Below, piece after piece: positions 29,914 to 41,230 of a stretch of DNA of 64,000 bases. Numbering within the stretch: the stretch's first letter is position 1; every line of letters starts with the position of its first letter. Below the pieces are notes generated by a model. The model was not told where the DNA came from and did no database searches. It saw only the letters and a list, made by a program, of their open reading frames with translations. The position numbers and the translations under genes were made by a program. This DNA is from Acidimicrobiales bacterium (lineage in GTDB: Bacteria; Actinomycetota; Acidimicrobiia; Acidimicrobiales; SHLQ01): positions 77,043 through 141,042 of the forward strand of contig JAHDCX010000001.1 in assembly GCA_020629635.1 (NCBI GenBank), written 5' to 3'.

Positions 29914-30474
29914 GATACCCGCCGCCGATTCTGAGGTCGGAGACCCGTCGAGGCGGTGGGTGAAGCACAGGATCCGCCGATGGCGCCCAACCGGATGTTC
30001 GAACGTCTCCTTGGTCGGATGAAGAAAGGACAGCTCGTATTCGCTGACCTCGTATTCGGTACCAATGAACGCTTCGAAGGCCTCGTAACAGAGCTCGGTG
30101 GAGAACTCCGCCATCGGTCCGACGCCGGGATACGGAGCGCCGGCGCCCGCAGGAAACTCGGCCGCGAAGTAGACCTCACGATCGTGAACGGTGTCGCAAC
30201 CGACGACCGTGGTCAGGTTGATCCGCTGGTCGAGGTCGACGTCGATCCACGAGTACTCGTTGAAGCAATCGCCGATCTGGAGATCGAAGGGATTGAGTGG
30301 GGCCCCGGTCCAGTCCGGCTCACCGTCGGTTTCGACGACCTCGTCGACGCCGTCGCCATCGCCCGGGTTCCCACCTCCGGTGAGTTCGTCCTCCGGCGAC
30401 GACGAACATGCGCTCAGAAGAACACTCAGAAGAACAGGGAGTGCGAACAGGACGGTCGACCAGCGTTTCGGCAT
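29905..30474 (-). CDS. Septum-formation-type lipoprotein
   Basis: Lipoprotein (lipobox LLSAC after a hydrophobic core) with an acidic Gly/Asp linker. The domain resembles the actinobacterial septum formation family: FDLQIGDCFN, VVGCDTVHDREVYFAAEFPAG, ELCYEAFEAFIGTEYE, and a final cysteine in RRILCF. Four spaced cysteines suggest two disulfides. ATG 30474. It lies 20 bp downstream of the class E sortase gene, so the two are likely one transcript. A second family member is at 47.2 kb. Confidence 0.72.
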   Translation of the reverse strand: MPKRWSTVLFALPVLLSVLLSACSSSPEDELTGGGNPGDGDGVDEVVETDGEPDWTGAPLNPFDLQIGDCFNEYSWIDVDLDQRINLTTVVGCDTVHDREVYFAAEFPAGAGAPYPGVGPMAEFSTELCYEAFEAFIGTEYEVSEYELSFLHPTKETFEHPVGRHRRILCFTHRLDGSPTSESAAGIGV

Positions 30475-30494
30475 CGACCAAAACGGTAGCGGGG

Positions 30495-31685
30495 TCAGCC
30501 CGCGGGCAGGGCTCGGTCGATCTTCTCGAAGGCCAGTCCCATGAGGATCACGACCGGCACGACACCGAGGGCGATCGCCGGCCAACGGCGCCACCTGGAT
30601 GCGAGGGTCTTGAACCCGAGGTAGGTCGCGATGGCTGCGAGCCCCCAGAGAATGCCGGGGAGAATCGCCGAACGGTCACCGTTGAGACCCTCGTCGAGCG
30701 AGACTTCATCCGCGAACGCCGCCGCCTCGGGGGTGGGGTCGCCGCCGGCCGGTTCGCCGACGATCTGTCCAAAGTCCTCTTCGGTCCCCGCCGCCTCGGC
30801 TGCATCGATCTGCTCGTTGGCGAGGGTTTCGTCGGCGAGGTCGTAGTCGTCGGGCGGCGGGGGCGCGTCGACGGCTTGGCTAACGAGTTCGGCGGTCACG
30901 ATGATGCGCTGCCGGGCGGAGAACTTCGGGTGGCACGCCGTGAGGGTGATGCGATTGTCGCCGAAGTCGGAGAGCACCCAGGTGGCTTCGGGCCCAACGA
31001 TGATGTGCCCCAGGCCTTCGCCTCCTTCCGGGATGGCGAAGTCGACGCCGGTCGGCAGAACGTCTTGTCCATAGGCGTCCTCGGCGGAGAGCACGCGGTA
31101 TTCATGAAAGCCCTGGACCGTTCGGACGTTGACCTCGTCGCCAGGGACGAGCTCGTCGATGCGATTGAACGGGGCGCCGTACGTCGTGCGGTGTCCGGCG
31201 ATACCAGAGTTGCCCTCTTGGCCCGGAAAGACGGTGGCGCGGTAGTGGCCGGGGCCGTTGCGCAGATCCTCGACCTGCACGCCCTGGACGACCACCTTCG
31301 AAACGCCGATCGCGGGGATGTTGATTCTCGCGATCGCTTCGCCGCCCTGGCGATACAACGCGTCGGCGAGCTCGTCATCGAAGACGGGAATCGTTCCCCC
31401 TGCCGCCGGCAGCGTGGTGGTCGTCGTGGTCACCGTCTCGGCAACCGTCGTGGTGGTCGAGGGAGCCGTCGTGGACGGGGCCGTCGTCGACGGAACCTTT
31501 GTCGACACGTCTTCGAGCAGGGCGTCGAAGTCGTCGCCGAGCGAGTTCTGCGCCGAGGCCTCCTGGATGCCAGTGCCCCACAGTTGGTAGCCGACGAAGA
31601 GCAGCACGACGATCCCTGATGTGATCAGGAAACGTCCGATCGAGCCGAGGACCTGCGAAAGCACCACGAAAGAACGTATCGGCAC
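30495..31685 (-). CDS. Class E sortase
   Basis: Membrane-anchored cysteine transpeptidase that attaches LAxTG-type proteins to the cell wall. One N-terminal helix (FLITSGIVVLLFVGYQLW), a Thr/Ser/Pro linker (TTAPSTTTTVAETVTTTTTT) and the sortase barrel. Catalytic His is in GIAGHRTTYGAPF, Cys in RITLTACHPKFSARQR, with Arg at the end of that motif. The TLTxCxPxFSAxxR signature is typical of class E. A C-terminal acidic linker is followed by two more helices, an extension seen in some actinobacterial members. GTG 31685, or a nearer in-frame GTG (VVLSQVLG), starts it. Likely substrate in this window: the LALTG protein at 16.0 kb. Confidence 0.88.
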   Translation of the reverse strand: MPIRSFVVLSQVLGSIGRFLITSGIVVLLFVGYQLWGTGIQEASAQNSLGDDFDALLEDVSTKVPSTTAPSTTAPSTTTTVAETVTTTTTTLPAAGGTIPVFDDELADALYRQGGEAIARINIPAIGVSKVVVQGVQVEDLRNGPGHYRATVFPGQEGNSGIAGHRTTYGAPFNRIDELVPGDEVNVRTVQGFHEYRVLSAEDAYGQDVLPTGVDFAIPEGGEGLGHIIVGPEATWVLSDFGDNRITLTACHPKFSARQRIIVTAELVSQAVDAPPPPDDYDLADETLANEQIDAAEAAGTEEDFGQIVGEPAGGDPTPEAAAFADEVSLDEGLNGDRSAILPGILWGLAAIATYLGFKTLASRWRRWPAIALGVVPVVILMGLAFEKIDRALPAG

Positions 31686-31813
31686 GAACCGGGTGGTCGG
31701 GGAGCGCGCGAACCGAAGAATCGGACAAACCCCGGTGAGAATCCGACAAGAAGGGTCGTTGCCCGGTCACTCGACCGGTGGCCGAGACCGGTCTCCCAGT
31801 AGCGTCGATTCTC

Positions 31814-32467
31814 ATGGATTCCGTCGTTTCGCTGCGGCAGGCGATCGTGCTGCTCGGGGGCTTTCCGGCGCTCGCGGGGGCCGATCTCGACGTGCGATCC
31901 GGCGAGGCCGTCCTGCTGCAGGGCCCCAATGGTGCGGGCAAGACCACCATCTTGCGCTTGTGCGCCGGACTGGCTCGCCTCGAGAGCGGTACCGCCGAGG
32001 TGCTCGGTGTCGATCTGGCCACTGACCGGGTCGCGGTGCGGCCCCACGTCGCGTACGCCGGCCATCGCTCGATGCTCTACGACGAACTGACGGTCGCCGA
32101 GAACATCGACTTCTGGGGTGCCGCGAGTGCGGTGAACGACGACGAGCGATGGGCGGCAGCCGATCGACTGGCTGTCGATGAGCGTCTCCACGACGTGGAG
32201 GTCCGGCGGCTCTCCGCCGGTCAGCGGCGGCGAGTGTCGCTCGCCGTGGCCGCCGCGCGGCGGCCATCGCTGTGGCTGCTCGACGAGCCCCACGCTGGCC
32301 TCGATCAAGCCGGTCGTGACGTCGTCGACCAGCTCATCGCCGATGCGACCGATGCCGGTGCGAGCGTGTTGATCGCCTCGCACGAGCTCGATCGCGTCCG
32401 ACGTTCGGCGGGTCGGACGGTGACCGTCGCCGGCGGACGGGTCCTCGAGGCGGTGGCTCGTGGTTGA
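31814..32467 (+). CDS. ccmA: Heme exporter ATP-binding protein CcmA
   Basis: ABC ATPase of the CcmABCD machinery that frees holo-CcmE from CcmC. Walker A QGPNGAGKTT, signature RLSAGQRRRVSLA, Walker B LWLLDEPHAGLD. ATG 31814 is used; an in-frame GTG/ATG extension upstream is possible. Opens the ccm operon and diverges from the class E sortase gene. Stop overlaps ccmB by 8 nt. Confidence 0.9.
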   Translation: MDSVVSLRQAIVLLGGFPALAGADLDVRSGEAVLLQGPNGAGKTTILRLCAGLARLESGTAEVLGVDLATDRVAVRPHVAYAGHRSMLYDELTVAENIDFWGAASAVNDDERWAAADRLAVDERLHDVEVRRLSAGQRRRVSLAVAAARRPSLWLLDEPHAGLDQAGRDVVDQLIADATDAGASVLIASHELDRVRRSAGRTVTVAGGRVLEAVARG

Positions 32468-33161
32468 GGCGCGGCCACGTGTCGGTGGCGCTGCCCAAGC
32501 GGTTCTCGTCGCAAAGAAGGACCTGCGGATCGAGGCGCGATCGCGGGTGGCGATCAACCAGGTCGTGCCATTTGCGCTGCTCGTCCTGGTGCTGTTCGGG
32601 TTTGCACTCGACGCAGACACCGCGGCGTTGCGGAACTTTGCGCCCGGCCTCTTCTGGCTTGCCGTCCTCTTGGCCGCCGTCCTTGCCGTCCATCGATCGG
32701 TCTCGGTCGAGTCGGGCGACGGTGTCGGCGACGCGCTGTTGCTCGCCGGCCTGCGCCCCGACGCCGTGTTCGTCGGCAAGACCCTTGCGCTCGGCGGGCA
32801 ACTCCTTGCCCTCGCCGTCGTCCTGCTGGGCGGCATCGTCGTTCTCTACGGCGCCTCGATCGAAGATGCCGGGCTCCTCGTGATCACCCTGATTGCGGCG
32901 GTCATCGGCATCGCTTCGACCGGTACCGTCTACGGAGCGCTTCTCGCCGGTCAACAAGCCCGCGAAACCGTCTTGCCAATGCTTCTGCTCCCGGTCCTTT
33001 CTCCCGTCCTCATCGCCGCGACACGCGCGTGGGGAGACGCCATGGGAACCGTTGCGACCGACGGGTGGGCGTGGCTGGCGCTCCTCGCCGGGTTCGCGGC
33101 GATCTACTCGCTCGTGGGTGCCATGAGTTACGGCACGCTTCTGGAGGCTGCACATGTCTGA
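32460..33161 (+). CDS. ccmB: Heme exporter protein CcmB
   Basis: Six-helix membrane subunit of the CcmAB transporter. The sequence shows the family's N-terminal charged segment (VAKKDLRIEARSR), hydrophobic helices throughout and no periplasmic domain of size. 233 residues. GTG 32460 overlaps ccmA, and its end overlaps ccmC by 8 nt. Confidence 0.88.
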   Translation: MVEARPRVGGAAQAVLVAKKDLRIEARSRVAINQVVPFALLVLVLFGFALDADTAALRNFAPGLFWLAVLLAAVLAVHRSVSVESGDGVGDALLLAGLRPDAVFVGKTLALGGQLLALAVVLLGGIVVLYGASIEDAGLLVITLIAAVIGIASTGTVYGALLAGQQARETVLPMLLLPVLSPVLIAATRAWGDAMGTVATDGWAWLALLAGFAAIYSLVGAMSYGTLLEAAHV

Positions 33162-33960
33162 ATCCCCGACGAGTTCGAAAACCTCGCGCCTGCTCGGTGT
33201 CGCGGTCGCGCTTGGCGCCATCGCCCTCGTCCTGTTGGCCTTCATCGCCGTCGAACCCGATGTGCGCATCAACGCCGAGACCGGCCAGGAGATTGGTCAG
33301 TTCGACGCGGTCCGGCTGTTGTTCGTGCATGTGCCGGCAGCGTTGATTGCCTACCTGGCGTTCACGGTGACGACGGTCGGGTCGGCGGTCGTGCTCTGGA
33401 AGCGGAGCGTCTGGTGGGACGTTGTTGCGGGCGCGTCCGCCGAGATCGGCGCACTGTGTGCGGCACTCACGCTGATCACTGGTTCGATCTGGGGGCGCCC
33501 CATCTGGAACACCTGGTGGGAGTGGGGCGACGTGCGACTGCTCACCACGCTGGTGCTGTTCATGTTGTCGCTCGGCTATCTCGCCGTCCGTCGACTCGAG
33601 GGGACGGCCACCGAACGGGCTCGGCGGTCGGCGATCGTCGGGTTGTTGCTGTTTCTCAACGTCGTCATCGTCAACCGGTCAGTCGAGTGGTGGGCATCGC
33701 AGACGCTTCACCAGAAGTCGACCATTGCCGACGCCACCATCGAGGGGAACACGCTCTTCACGTTGTTCTTCGCCATGGTCGTCGGCGTCGGGGCCTACGT
33801 GTGGATGATGATCCACCGGTTCAGGCTGGCGTGGCTCGAACGCATGTCGGATCGATTCGGGACCGACGACCTGCTCGCTGCTCGTCGTGCCGAGGCAGAC
33901 GATCACGCCCGAATCGCAAGCGCCGTCGGCGGAACCTCACCTGAAGGAGAATCATCATGA
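33154..33960 (+). CDS. ccmC: Cytochrome c biogenesis heme-handling protein CcmC
   Basis: Membrane protein that presents heme to CcmE through a tryptophan-rich WWD loop, here SIWGRPIWNTWWEWGDVRL. Flanking histidines for heme (LLFVHVPAALIAY, QTLHQKSTI) are in place. 268 residues. Starts at ATG 33154; stop overlaps ccmD as ATGA. Confidence 0.92.
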   Translation: MSESPTSSKTSRLLGVAVALGAIALVLLAFIAVEPDVRINAETGQEIGQFDAVRLLFVHVPAALIAYLAFTVTTVGSAVVLWKRSVWWDVVAGASAEIGALCAALTLITGSIWGRPIWNTWWEWGDVRLLTTLVLFMLSLGYLAVRRLEGTATERARRSAIVGLLLFLNVVIVNRSVEWWASQTLHQKSTIADATIEGNTLFTLFFAMVVGVGAYVWMMIHRFRLAWLERMSDRFGTDDLLAARRAEADDHARIASAVGGTSPEGESS

Positions 33961-34124
33961 CGCATCTCGTGTATCTGATCGCCGGCTGGGGGATCACCTT
34001 CGTGGCGTGCGGGGTCTATGCGATGTCGGTGATGCGTCGGAGCCGGCGAGTCGCAGCTCGTGTGCCGGTTGATCGCCGCCGGTGGATGACGGCCAAGGAC
34101 GCCGATCAGTTGGGCGAGTCGTGA
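33957..34124 (+). CDS. ccmD: CcmD-like small membrane protein
   Basis: 55-residue frame: MTHLVYLIAGWGITFVACG, one transmembrane helix, then a basic tail (MRRSRRVAARV). Position between ccmC and ccmE, one helix plus positive cytoplasmic end, AAGGAGA 6-12 nt before the ATG, and 4-nt overlaps with both neighbours identify it as CcmD, which helps release holo-CcmE. Confidence 0.85.
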   Translation: MTHLVYLIAGWGITFVACGVYAMSVMRRSRRVAARVPVDRRRWMTAKDADQLGES

Positions 34125-34714
34125 CCATCGAGCCGAACAGCATCGACGCAGACGACGTCGATCCTGAGAGCAGCGACGCCGCGCCGCTCGACCTGACGCC
34201 GCGCGCCCGCGACGACGTCCGTCGGGGATCTCGGACCATGCCGCTGGTCGTGCTGGGCGTGGTTGTCGCCGTCGTCGGGTTCGTGCTGTTCCAGGGACTC
34301 TCCGGGGCGACGCTCTTCCTCCGCGAGGCCGACGCCGCCGTCGCGGATCGAGACGATCTTGGCGAGCGTCGCTTCCGGCTCCTCGGGTCACCCGTGGCGG
34401 TGACCGACGACGAGCTCGACGTCGACGGCAATCTGGCGGTTCGGTTCACGGTGGCCTGTGACGGCACCGCCGTCGATGTCGTACACATCGGCAACGTCGC
34501 CGAGTCCTTCCAGATGGGCGTCCCCGTCGTACTCGAGGGCCAATGGCAGTCGTCGTCGGAGCTCAGCGTTGATGCGTGGAGCGAGGGAGCGAACGACGGC
34601 TGGTACTTCGAGAGCGACCGCATGCTGGTCAAACACGACAACGAGTACCGCACCGACCGGATCGAAGAAGCTGCGTCGTGCGGATCCGATCTGGCCGACG
34701 CGCCGGAAAGCTGA
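34121..34714 (+). CDS. ccmE: Cytochrome c maturation heme chaperone CcmE
   Basis: Membrane-anchored heme chaperone. One N-terminal helix (MPLVVLGVVVAVVGFVLFQG), then an OB-fold domain. The covalent heme ligand motif HxxxY is present as LVKHDNEYR. This is the usual bacterial His form rather than the CxxxY variant. GTG 34121 overlaps the ccmD stop (GTGA). 197 residues. Confidence 0.9.
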   Translation: MTIEPNSIDADDVDPESSDAAPLDLTPRARDDVRRGSRTMPLVVLGVVVAVVGFVLFQGLSGATLFLREADAAVADRDDLGERRFRLLGSPVAVTDDELDVDGNLAVRFTVACDGTAVDVVHIGNVAESFQMGVPVVLEGQWQSSSELSVDAWSEGANDGWYFESDRMLVKHDNEYRTDRIEEAASCGSDLADAPES

Positions 34715-34720
34715 GCACCG

Positions 34721-36666
<1,946 letters not shown>

Positions 36667-36670
<4 letters not shown>

Positions 36671-37254
36671 ACGACGTCATCGAGCTTCCGGATCAGCGCG
36701 GGAATCGTCGGCTCGGTCTCGCGCTCTCGCTCGGTGTCGCGGTGATACTCGGCGCGCTCATCGCGGTTCTGGCAACGAGCGACGGCGAACGTGGCCTCGG
36801 ACCGTCGCCGCTCATCGGCGAGGTTGCCCCGGCGATTGCTGGTCCGACGACGGACGGCGACACCTTCGACCTCGACGACCATCGGGGGCGATGGGTCGTC
36901 GTCAACTTCTTCAGCACGACGTGCATCCCCTGCATCGTCGAACACCCCGAGCTCGTCGCATTCGACGAGGCGCATGAGGCGATCGGCGACGCCGAAGTCG
37001 TGAGCATCGCCTTCAGCGACACCGCCGCAAATGTCGAGGAGTTCTTCTCGGAGAACGGCGGGGACTGGGACGTGCTCGCAGCCGACACCGGCCGTCATGC
37101 GATCGCGTACGGTGTCGCCGCCGTACCCGAGACGTACCTCGTGGCGCCGAGCGGAATCGTGACCTCCAAGTTCACTGGCGGCATCACGCGTGCCGACCTC
37201 GAGACCGAGATCGCTCGGCTGTCCGGTACGCCGGCGACCGGACTGGGGGGCTGA
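36667..37254 (+). CDS. ccmG: Thioredoxin-like CcmG/DsbE protein
   Basis: Membrane-tethered thiol-disulfide reductant for apocytochrome c. One N-terminal helix, then a thioredoxin fold with active site FFSTTCIPCIVEHPEL (CIPC), cis-Pro region VAAVPETYLV. 195 residues. Coupled to ccmF by an ATGA overlap and followed immediately by ccmH. Confidence 0.9.
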
Positions 37255-37255
37255 C

Positions 37256-37726
37256 ATGAACGTCGCGTCGAAACCCGCGTGGTTGTTGGTCGTGGGACTT
37301 GCCGTGTCGGCTCTGGTGCTCGCCTCGATCGCCGAGGGTCCGCCGAAGACCAACGAGGATCGAGTCCGGTCGTTGTCGGAGGACTTCGCGTGTCCGACAT
37401 GTGACGGTCAGAGCGTCGCGGAGTCGAACGCCGTGGTGGCACAGGAGATCCGTCGAGAGATTCGTCGACAGGTCGACGCTGGAGCCTCCGACGAGGCGAT
37501 CACCGAGCTATTGATCTCGTCCTACGACGAATCGATCGATCTCCGCCCACGGTCCTCCGGCGTGGTCGGACTCGTGTGGATCCTGCCGATCGTGGCAACG
37601 GTGTTCGCCTTTGCTGGTCTCGCCTCGGTCTTTCAGCGATGGCGCAACGAGGCGACCCTCGAGGCGACGGAGGCTGATGAGGTGATCGTCGCCGAGCTGT
37701 TACGGGATCGGGGCGACACGCAGTGA
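37256..37726 (+). CDS. ccmH: Cytochrome c biogenesis protein CcmH (CcmL type)
   Basis: Reduces the apocytochrome heme-binding cysteines. Redox motif FACPTCDGQSVAESNA (CPTC), helical region with RREIRRQVDAGASDEAI, and a C-terminal transmembrane helix (GLVWILPIVATVFAFAGL). 156 residues, with a signal-like N-terminal helix. Overlaps the ccmI-like gene as GTGA. Confidence 0.9.
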   Translation: MNVASKPAWLLVVGLAVSALVLASIAEGPPKTNEDRVRSLSEDFACPTCDGQSVAESNAVVAQEIRREIRRQVDAGASDEAITELLISSYDESIDLRPRSSGVVGLVWILPIVATVFAFAGLASVFQRWRNEATLEATEADEVIVAELLRDRGDTQ

Positions 37727-38877
37727 GCGCGCTCAGCGCAGCGGAGCGGAGCCGGCTGGTCGACGAGCGAGAACACCTGCTCGCGTCGCTCGTCGATCTC
37801 GACGCGGAGCTCGCGGCGGGGGACATCGAGCCCGACGACCACGTGGCCCTTCGAGACGACTACACGGCGAGGGCGGCACGAATCACCCGGGCCCTCGACG
37901 GCGCGGCGATTCGTCGAACCTCCGCCGCGTCAACGTCGGGGTGGGGGCGTCGACTCGCCTGGGTGGCCGCGGTGGCAGTCGTCGCCGGCGCCAGCGCATG
38001 GGCCATGGTCTCCTTCTCCGGTGCGCGCGGTGGCGCTGATGTCGCCAGCGGGGAGATCCGCCAATCGACCACCACGTTGCTCGCGGATGCCGCTCGAGCC
38101 TTCGGTGAGGGCCGACCGGACCGCTCGATCGAGCTCTACGGCGAAGTGCTCGAACTTCAGCCGACCAACGTCGAGGCACTCACGTATCGGGGTTGGATTC
38201 AGTATCAGATGGGTGAGCGCGCGGCGGCACAGGCCGACTTCGACGAGGCGGTCGCGTTCGATCCGGAGTACGCCGACGTTCGCGTGTTTCGAGCGGTCGC
38301 GGCGCTCGACGCCGAACGATACGGCGACGCCGCTGACGAACTCGCTGCGTTCGATCAGGCAGAGCCGACGGCCGTGGCGCTTCAGCTGGTTGCCGAGCGG
38401 CAACTCCGAGAGCGCATCTCGGTTGCGCAGATGGCCCAGCTGCTGGCCGCGACCGACGCCGTCCCGGATCTGGCGGAAGCCGGCGTCGACCCCAACAGCG
38501 CACAGCTTGCCGGGGAGACCTACGTGCAGCTCGAGCGGCCCGCCGATGCCCTCCGAACCTTCGATGCGGTCCTCGCCGCCGACCCCGGACGGGCCGACAC
38601 CATGGCCTGGCGCGGCTGGACCCTTGCACTCACCGCCGAGTCCGGGGTGACCGAGTTGTTTGCCGATGCGTTGGACTGGCTCGACCAGGCGGTGGCCGCC
38701 GACGCCAACAACCCCCATGCCCGCGTGTTTCGGGCGTTCGTGCTGCGGCGTCTCGAACGACCCGCCGATGCGGCGCAGGATCTTTCGGCGTTTGATGCGC
38801 TCGACCAGCAGCCGCCGGAATTGCTCGGGCTCATCGAGCAGTTCGGACTCCGCGAGGCGCTCTCGGCCGGATCATGA
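37723..38877 (+). CDS. ccmI: CcmI-like TPR protein
   Basis: An N-terminal soluble segment with a conserved AERSRLVDEREHLLASL helix is followed by one transmembrane helix (LAWVAAVAVVAGASAWAMV) and TPR repeats (NVEALTYRGWIQYQMGERAAA and a second block ADTMAWRGWTLAL). This fits the apocytochrome chaperone CcmI. 384 residues. GTG 37723 overlaps ccmH and its end overlaps the ligase gene as ATGA. Confidence 0.75.
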   Translation: MSALSAAERSRLVDEREHLLASLVDLDAELAAGDIEPDDHVALRDDYTARAARITRALDGAAIRRTSAASTSGWGRRLAWVAAVAVVAGASAWAMVSFSGARGGADVASGEIRQSTTTLLADAARAFGEGRPDRSIELYGEVLELQPTNVEALTYRGWIQYQMGERAAAQADFDEAVAFDPEYADVRVFRAVAALDAERYGDAADELAAFDQAEPTAVALQLVAERQLRERISVAQMAQLLAATDAVPDLAEAGVDPNSAQLAGETYVQLERPADALRTFDAVLAADPGRADTMAWRGWTLALTAESGVTELFADALDWLDQAVAADANNPHARVFRAFVLRRLERPADAAQDLSAFDALDQQPPELLGLIEQFGLREALSAGS

Positions 38878-40379
38878 GCTTGTTGCTTGCCACCGTGGTC
38901 TCCGCGGCGGAGACGGTGGCCGCATCGCCGGCGCGCAACGACAAGGTTGCGGCGCTCGCCACCGTGCTGAGCGAAGCTGCTCCCGACGAGGTTCCGATCG
39001 TCGTCGGGCTGATGGTCGGGGAGCCTCGTCAGGGCCGGATCGGGGTCGGGTGGTCTGCAGTGGGTTCGTTGGACGTCACGCCGATCGCGCAGGGCACGCT
39101 CACCGCGGTCGGGCTCGACGACGCGCTCACCGAGATCGCCGCGATGTCTGGCGACGGGTCGAGTACCGCACGTCGCGTCCGGCTCGCGGAGCTCTGGGGC
39201 GAGATGACGTCGAGTGAGCAGGCGTTCGTGGGCGCGGTCCTCACCGGCGGGCTTCGCCAGGGCGCACTTGCGGGCGTGATGGTGACCGCGGTCGCCAAGG
39301 CAAGCGCAATGCCGGTGGCTGCGGTGAGGCGTGGCGCGATGCTCTCGGGCGACCTCGGCGAGACGGCGCGGATTGCGTTGTCCGGCGGGCGCGAAGCCGT
39401 CGAGGCGATCGGGCTTCGGCCCGGTCGCGGCGTCGAGCCGATGCTTGCGTCGACGTCGGCATCGGTCGCTGAGGCCATGGCGGAGTTCGATCGCTCGGTC
39501 GTGCAAGCGAAGCTCGATGGGATTCGGCTTCAGGTGCATCGCAACGGCGACGACATTCGTCTGTTCACCCGCAACCTCAACGACGTGACCGACCGGCTGC
39601 CCGGTGTCGTCGAGACGGTCCGGGGTTTTGAAGGCGACCCTTTCGTGCTCGACGGCGAGTTGATCGGCGTCGGCACGGACCAGCCCGAGATGTTCCAGGA
39701 CACCGCATCGACCTTCAGTAGTGGCGGTGATTCGGGTCGGGTCGAACTCGAACTTTCGATCTTCGACGTGTTGCACCTCGACGGCCGGGATCGCATCGAC
39801 GATCCGCTGGACTCCCGACTGGCAGCGCTGCGTGACGCGGTTGGCGATCGGCTGTTGCCGACGATCACGACGGCCGATGTTGACGAAGCCGAAGCGTTCG
39901 AGGCGGACGTCCTCGCCACCGGTCACGAAGGGGTGATGGTGAAAGACGTCGCGTCGTTGTACGCAGCGGGGCGTCGAGGCAAGGCCTGGCGGAAGGTCAA
40001 GCCGGTCCACACCTTTGACCTTGTCGTGTTGGCTGCCGAGTGGGGCCACGGGCGTCGCACGGGCTGGTTGTCCAACCTGCACCTGGGTGCTCGCGACGGA
40101 GACGAGTTCGTCATGGTCGGCAAGACGTTCAAGGGGATGACCGACGCGATGCTCGAGTGGCAGACGTCGGCGTTGCAGCAACTCGAGGTCGAGCGGCGCG
40201 GCATCGCAGTGTTGGTGCGACCCGAACTCGTGGTCGAGATCGCCATCGACGGCGTGCAACGTTCGACGACCTACCCCGGGGGTCTGGCGTTGCGCTTCGC
40301 CCGGGTGAAGGCGCATCGGCCCGACAAGTCGGCCGCTGACGCGGACACGCTTGCGTCGCTGCGAGCGCGCCTGGCGTGA
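38874..40379 (+). CDS. ATP-dependent DNA ligase
   Basis: Seals nicks in duplex DNA using ATP. The N-terminal DNA-binding domain spans about 1-190. Adenylation motif I is AKLDGIRLQVH with the nucleophile Lys213, motif III FVLDGELIG, motif IV EVMVKD-like (EGVMVKDVAS), motif V KAWRKVKPVHTFDL. An OB-fold C-terminal domain follows. 501 residues, similar in layout to mycobacterial LigB. Its coupling to a cytochrome c operon by ATGA is unexpected. Confidence 0.92.
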   Translation: MSLLLATVVSAAETVAASPARNDKVAALATVLSEAAPDEVPIVVGLMVGEPRQGRIGVGWSAVGSLDVTPIAQGTLTAVGLDDALTEIAAMSGDGSSTARRVRLAELWGEMTSSEQAFVGAVLTGGLRQGALAGVMVTAVAKASAMPVAAVRRGAMLSGDLGETARIALSGGREAVEAIGLRPGRGVEPMLASTSASVAEAMAEFDRSVVQAKLDGIRLQVHRNGDDIRLFTRNLNDVTDRLPGVVETVRGFEGDPFVLDGELIGVGTDQPEMFQDTASTFSSGGDSGRVELELSIFDVLHLDGRDRIDDPLDSRLAALRDAVGDRLLPTITTADVDEAEAFEADVLATGHEGVMVKDVASLYAAGRRGKAWRKVKPVHTFDLVVLAAEWGHGRRTGWLSNLHLGARDGDEFVMVGKTFKGMTDAMLEWQTSALQQLEVERRGIAVLVRPELVVEIAIDGVQRSTTYPGGLALRFARVKAHRPDKSAADADTLASLRARLA

Positions 40380-40382
40380 GCG

Positions 40383-40847
40383 TCAGAAGGGTCCGAGGAA
40401 GCTCGCCCGAACGAGGTCGGTCCCTCGCACCTCGATCTCCCAGGTCGAGCCCTTCGCCCACCCGCGGACGCCGGCGATCACCATGCCCTCCCGTGCGAGC
40501 CGTTCGATGGCGTCCGGGATGATGTCGCCGTGGCTGCACAGTGCCGCGACGGTTCCGTTCGCTGCGAGGTGGCGGAGCAGCGCGATCGCGGCCACCGCCG
40601 ACTGGCCTTCGACGAGCGCGGGGTGGACCTCGACGCCGGCCCCGATCGCCTCCGCGAGTGGCGAGACCGTCTCGATGCACCGAGTCGCGCGACTCGCATA
40701 GACGGCAGTCACGCCACGCTCTGCGAGCATGGCCGCAATCGCGGTGGCCTGATCATGGCCGATCGCATCGAGTGGACGATCGAGATCGTCTCCACCAAAC
40801 ACGCCTCTCGTCCCGGCGGAGGCATGGCGAATCAGAAACAACGACAT
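40383..40847 (-). CDS. Histidine phosphatase family protein (SixA-like)
   Basis: Small phosphatase with the RHG-type catalytic motif LIRHASAG and a second catalytic His in LCSHGDIIPD. 154 residues from ATG 40847 is the size of SixA-like phosphohistidine phosphatases. It converges on the ligase gene with a 3-bp gap. Substrate not predictable. Confidence 0.82.
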   Translation of the reverse strand: MSLFLIRHASAGTRGVFGGDDLDRPLDAIGHDQATAIAAMLAERGVTAVYASRATRCIETVSPLAEAIGAGVEVHPALVEGQSAVAAIALLRHLAANGTVAALCSHGDIIPDAIERLAREGMVIAGVRGWAKGSTWEIEVRGTDLVRASFLGPF

Positions 40848-40905
40848 GGCAAGGGGAGACGGTAGGCCATCTCGCCGCACGAGTCGATGATCTGGCAGCC
40901 GCGGT

Positions 40906-41214
40906 TCAGGCGGCCTGCTCGAGCGTTTCGTCGTCGTCGATCACGGCAAACATCGGCGAGAGTTGGGGCAGCTCTTCGAGCGGGCCGTCGTGACTCCAGG
41001 CCGGGGTCTTTGCCCCAATGGGGGTCAACCACACTCGAACCACGTCGGTTCGGCCGAGAAGCTGTTTCAGATGCTGCATGGTGGTTCGTTCGGAGCCGCT
41101 CGCCACGGTCTCCGCGAGGTACGAGCGGGTGGTTTCGATGCCGATACCGACGCCGTCGGAGAAGACCCCGATGGTGTCGTCATCGACGAGTGTGAGCCGT
41201 GCCATGGCGGTCAT
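40906..41214 (-). CDS. Hypothetical protein
   Basis: About 102 residues, soluble, beginning MTAMARLTLVDDDTIGVFSDGV and rich in acidic residues. No family recognised. An in-frame GTG at 41259 would overlap the dehydratase gene just upstream on the same strand; ATG 41214 avoids that. Confidence 0.55.
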   Translation of the reverse strand: MTAMARLTLVDDDTIGVFSDGVGIGIETTRSYLAETVASGSERTTMQHLKQLLGRTDVVRVWLTPIGAKTPAWSHDGPLEELPQLSPMFAVIDDDETLEQAA

Positions 41215-41230
41215 GTTCGGATCGCCCGGA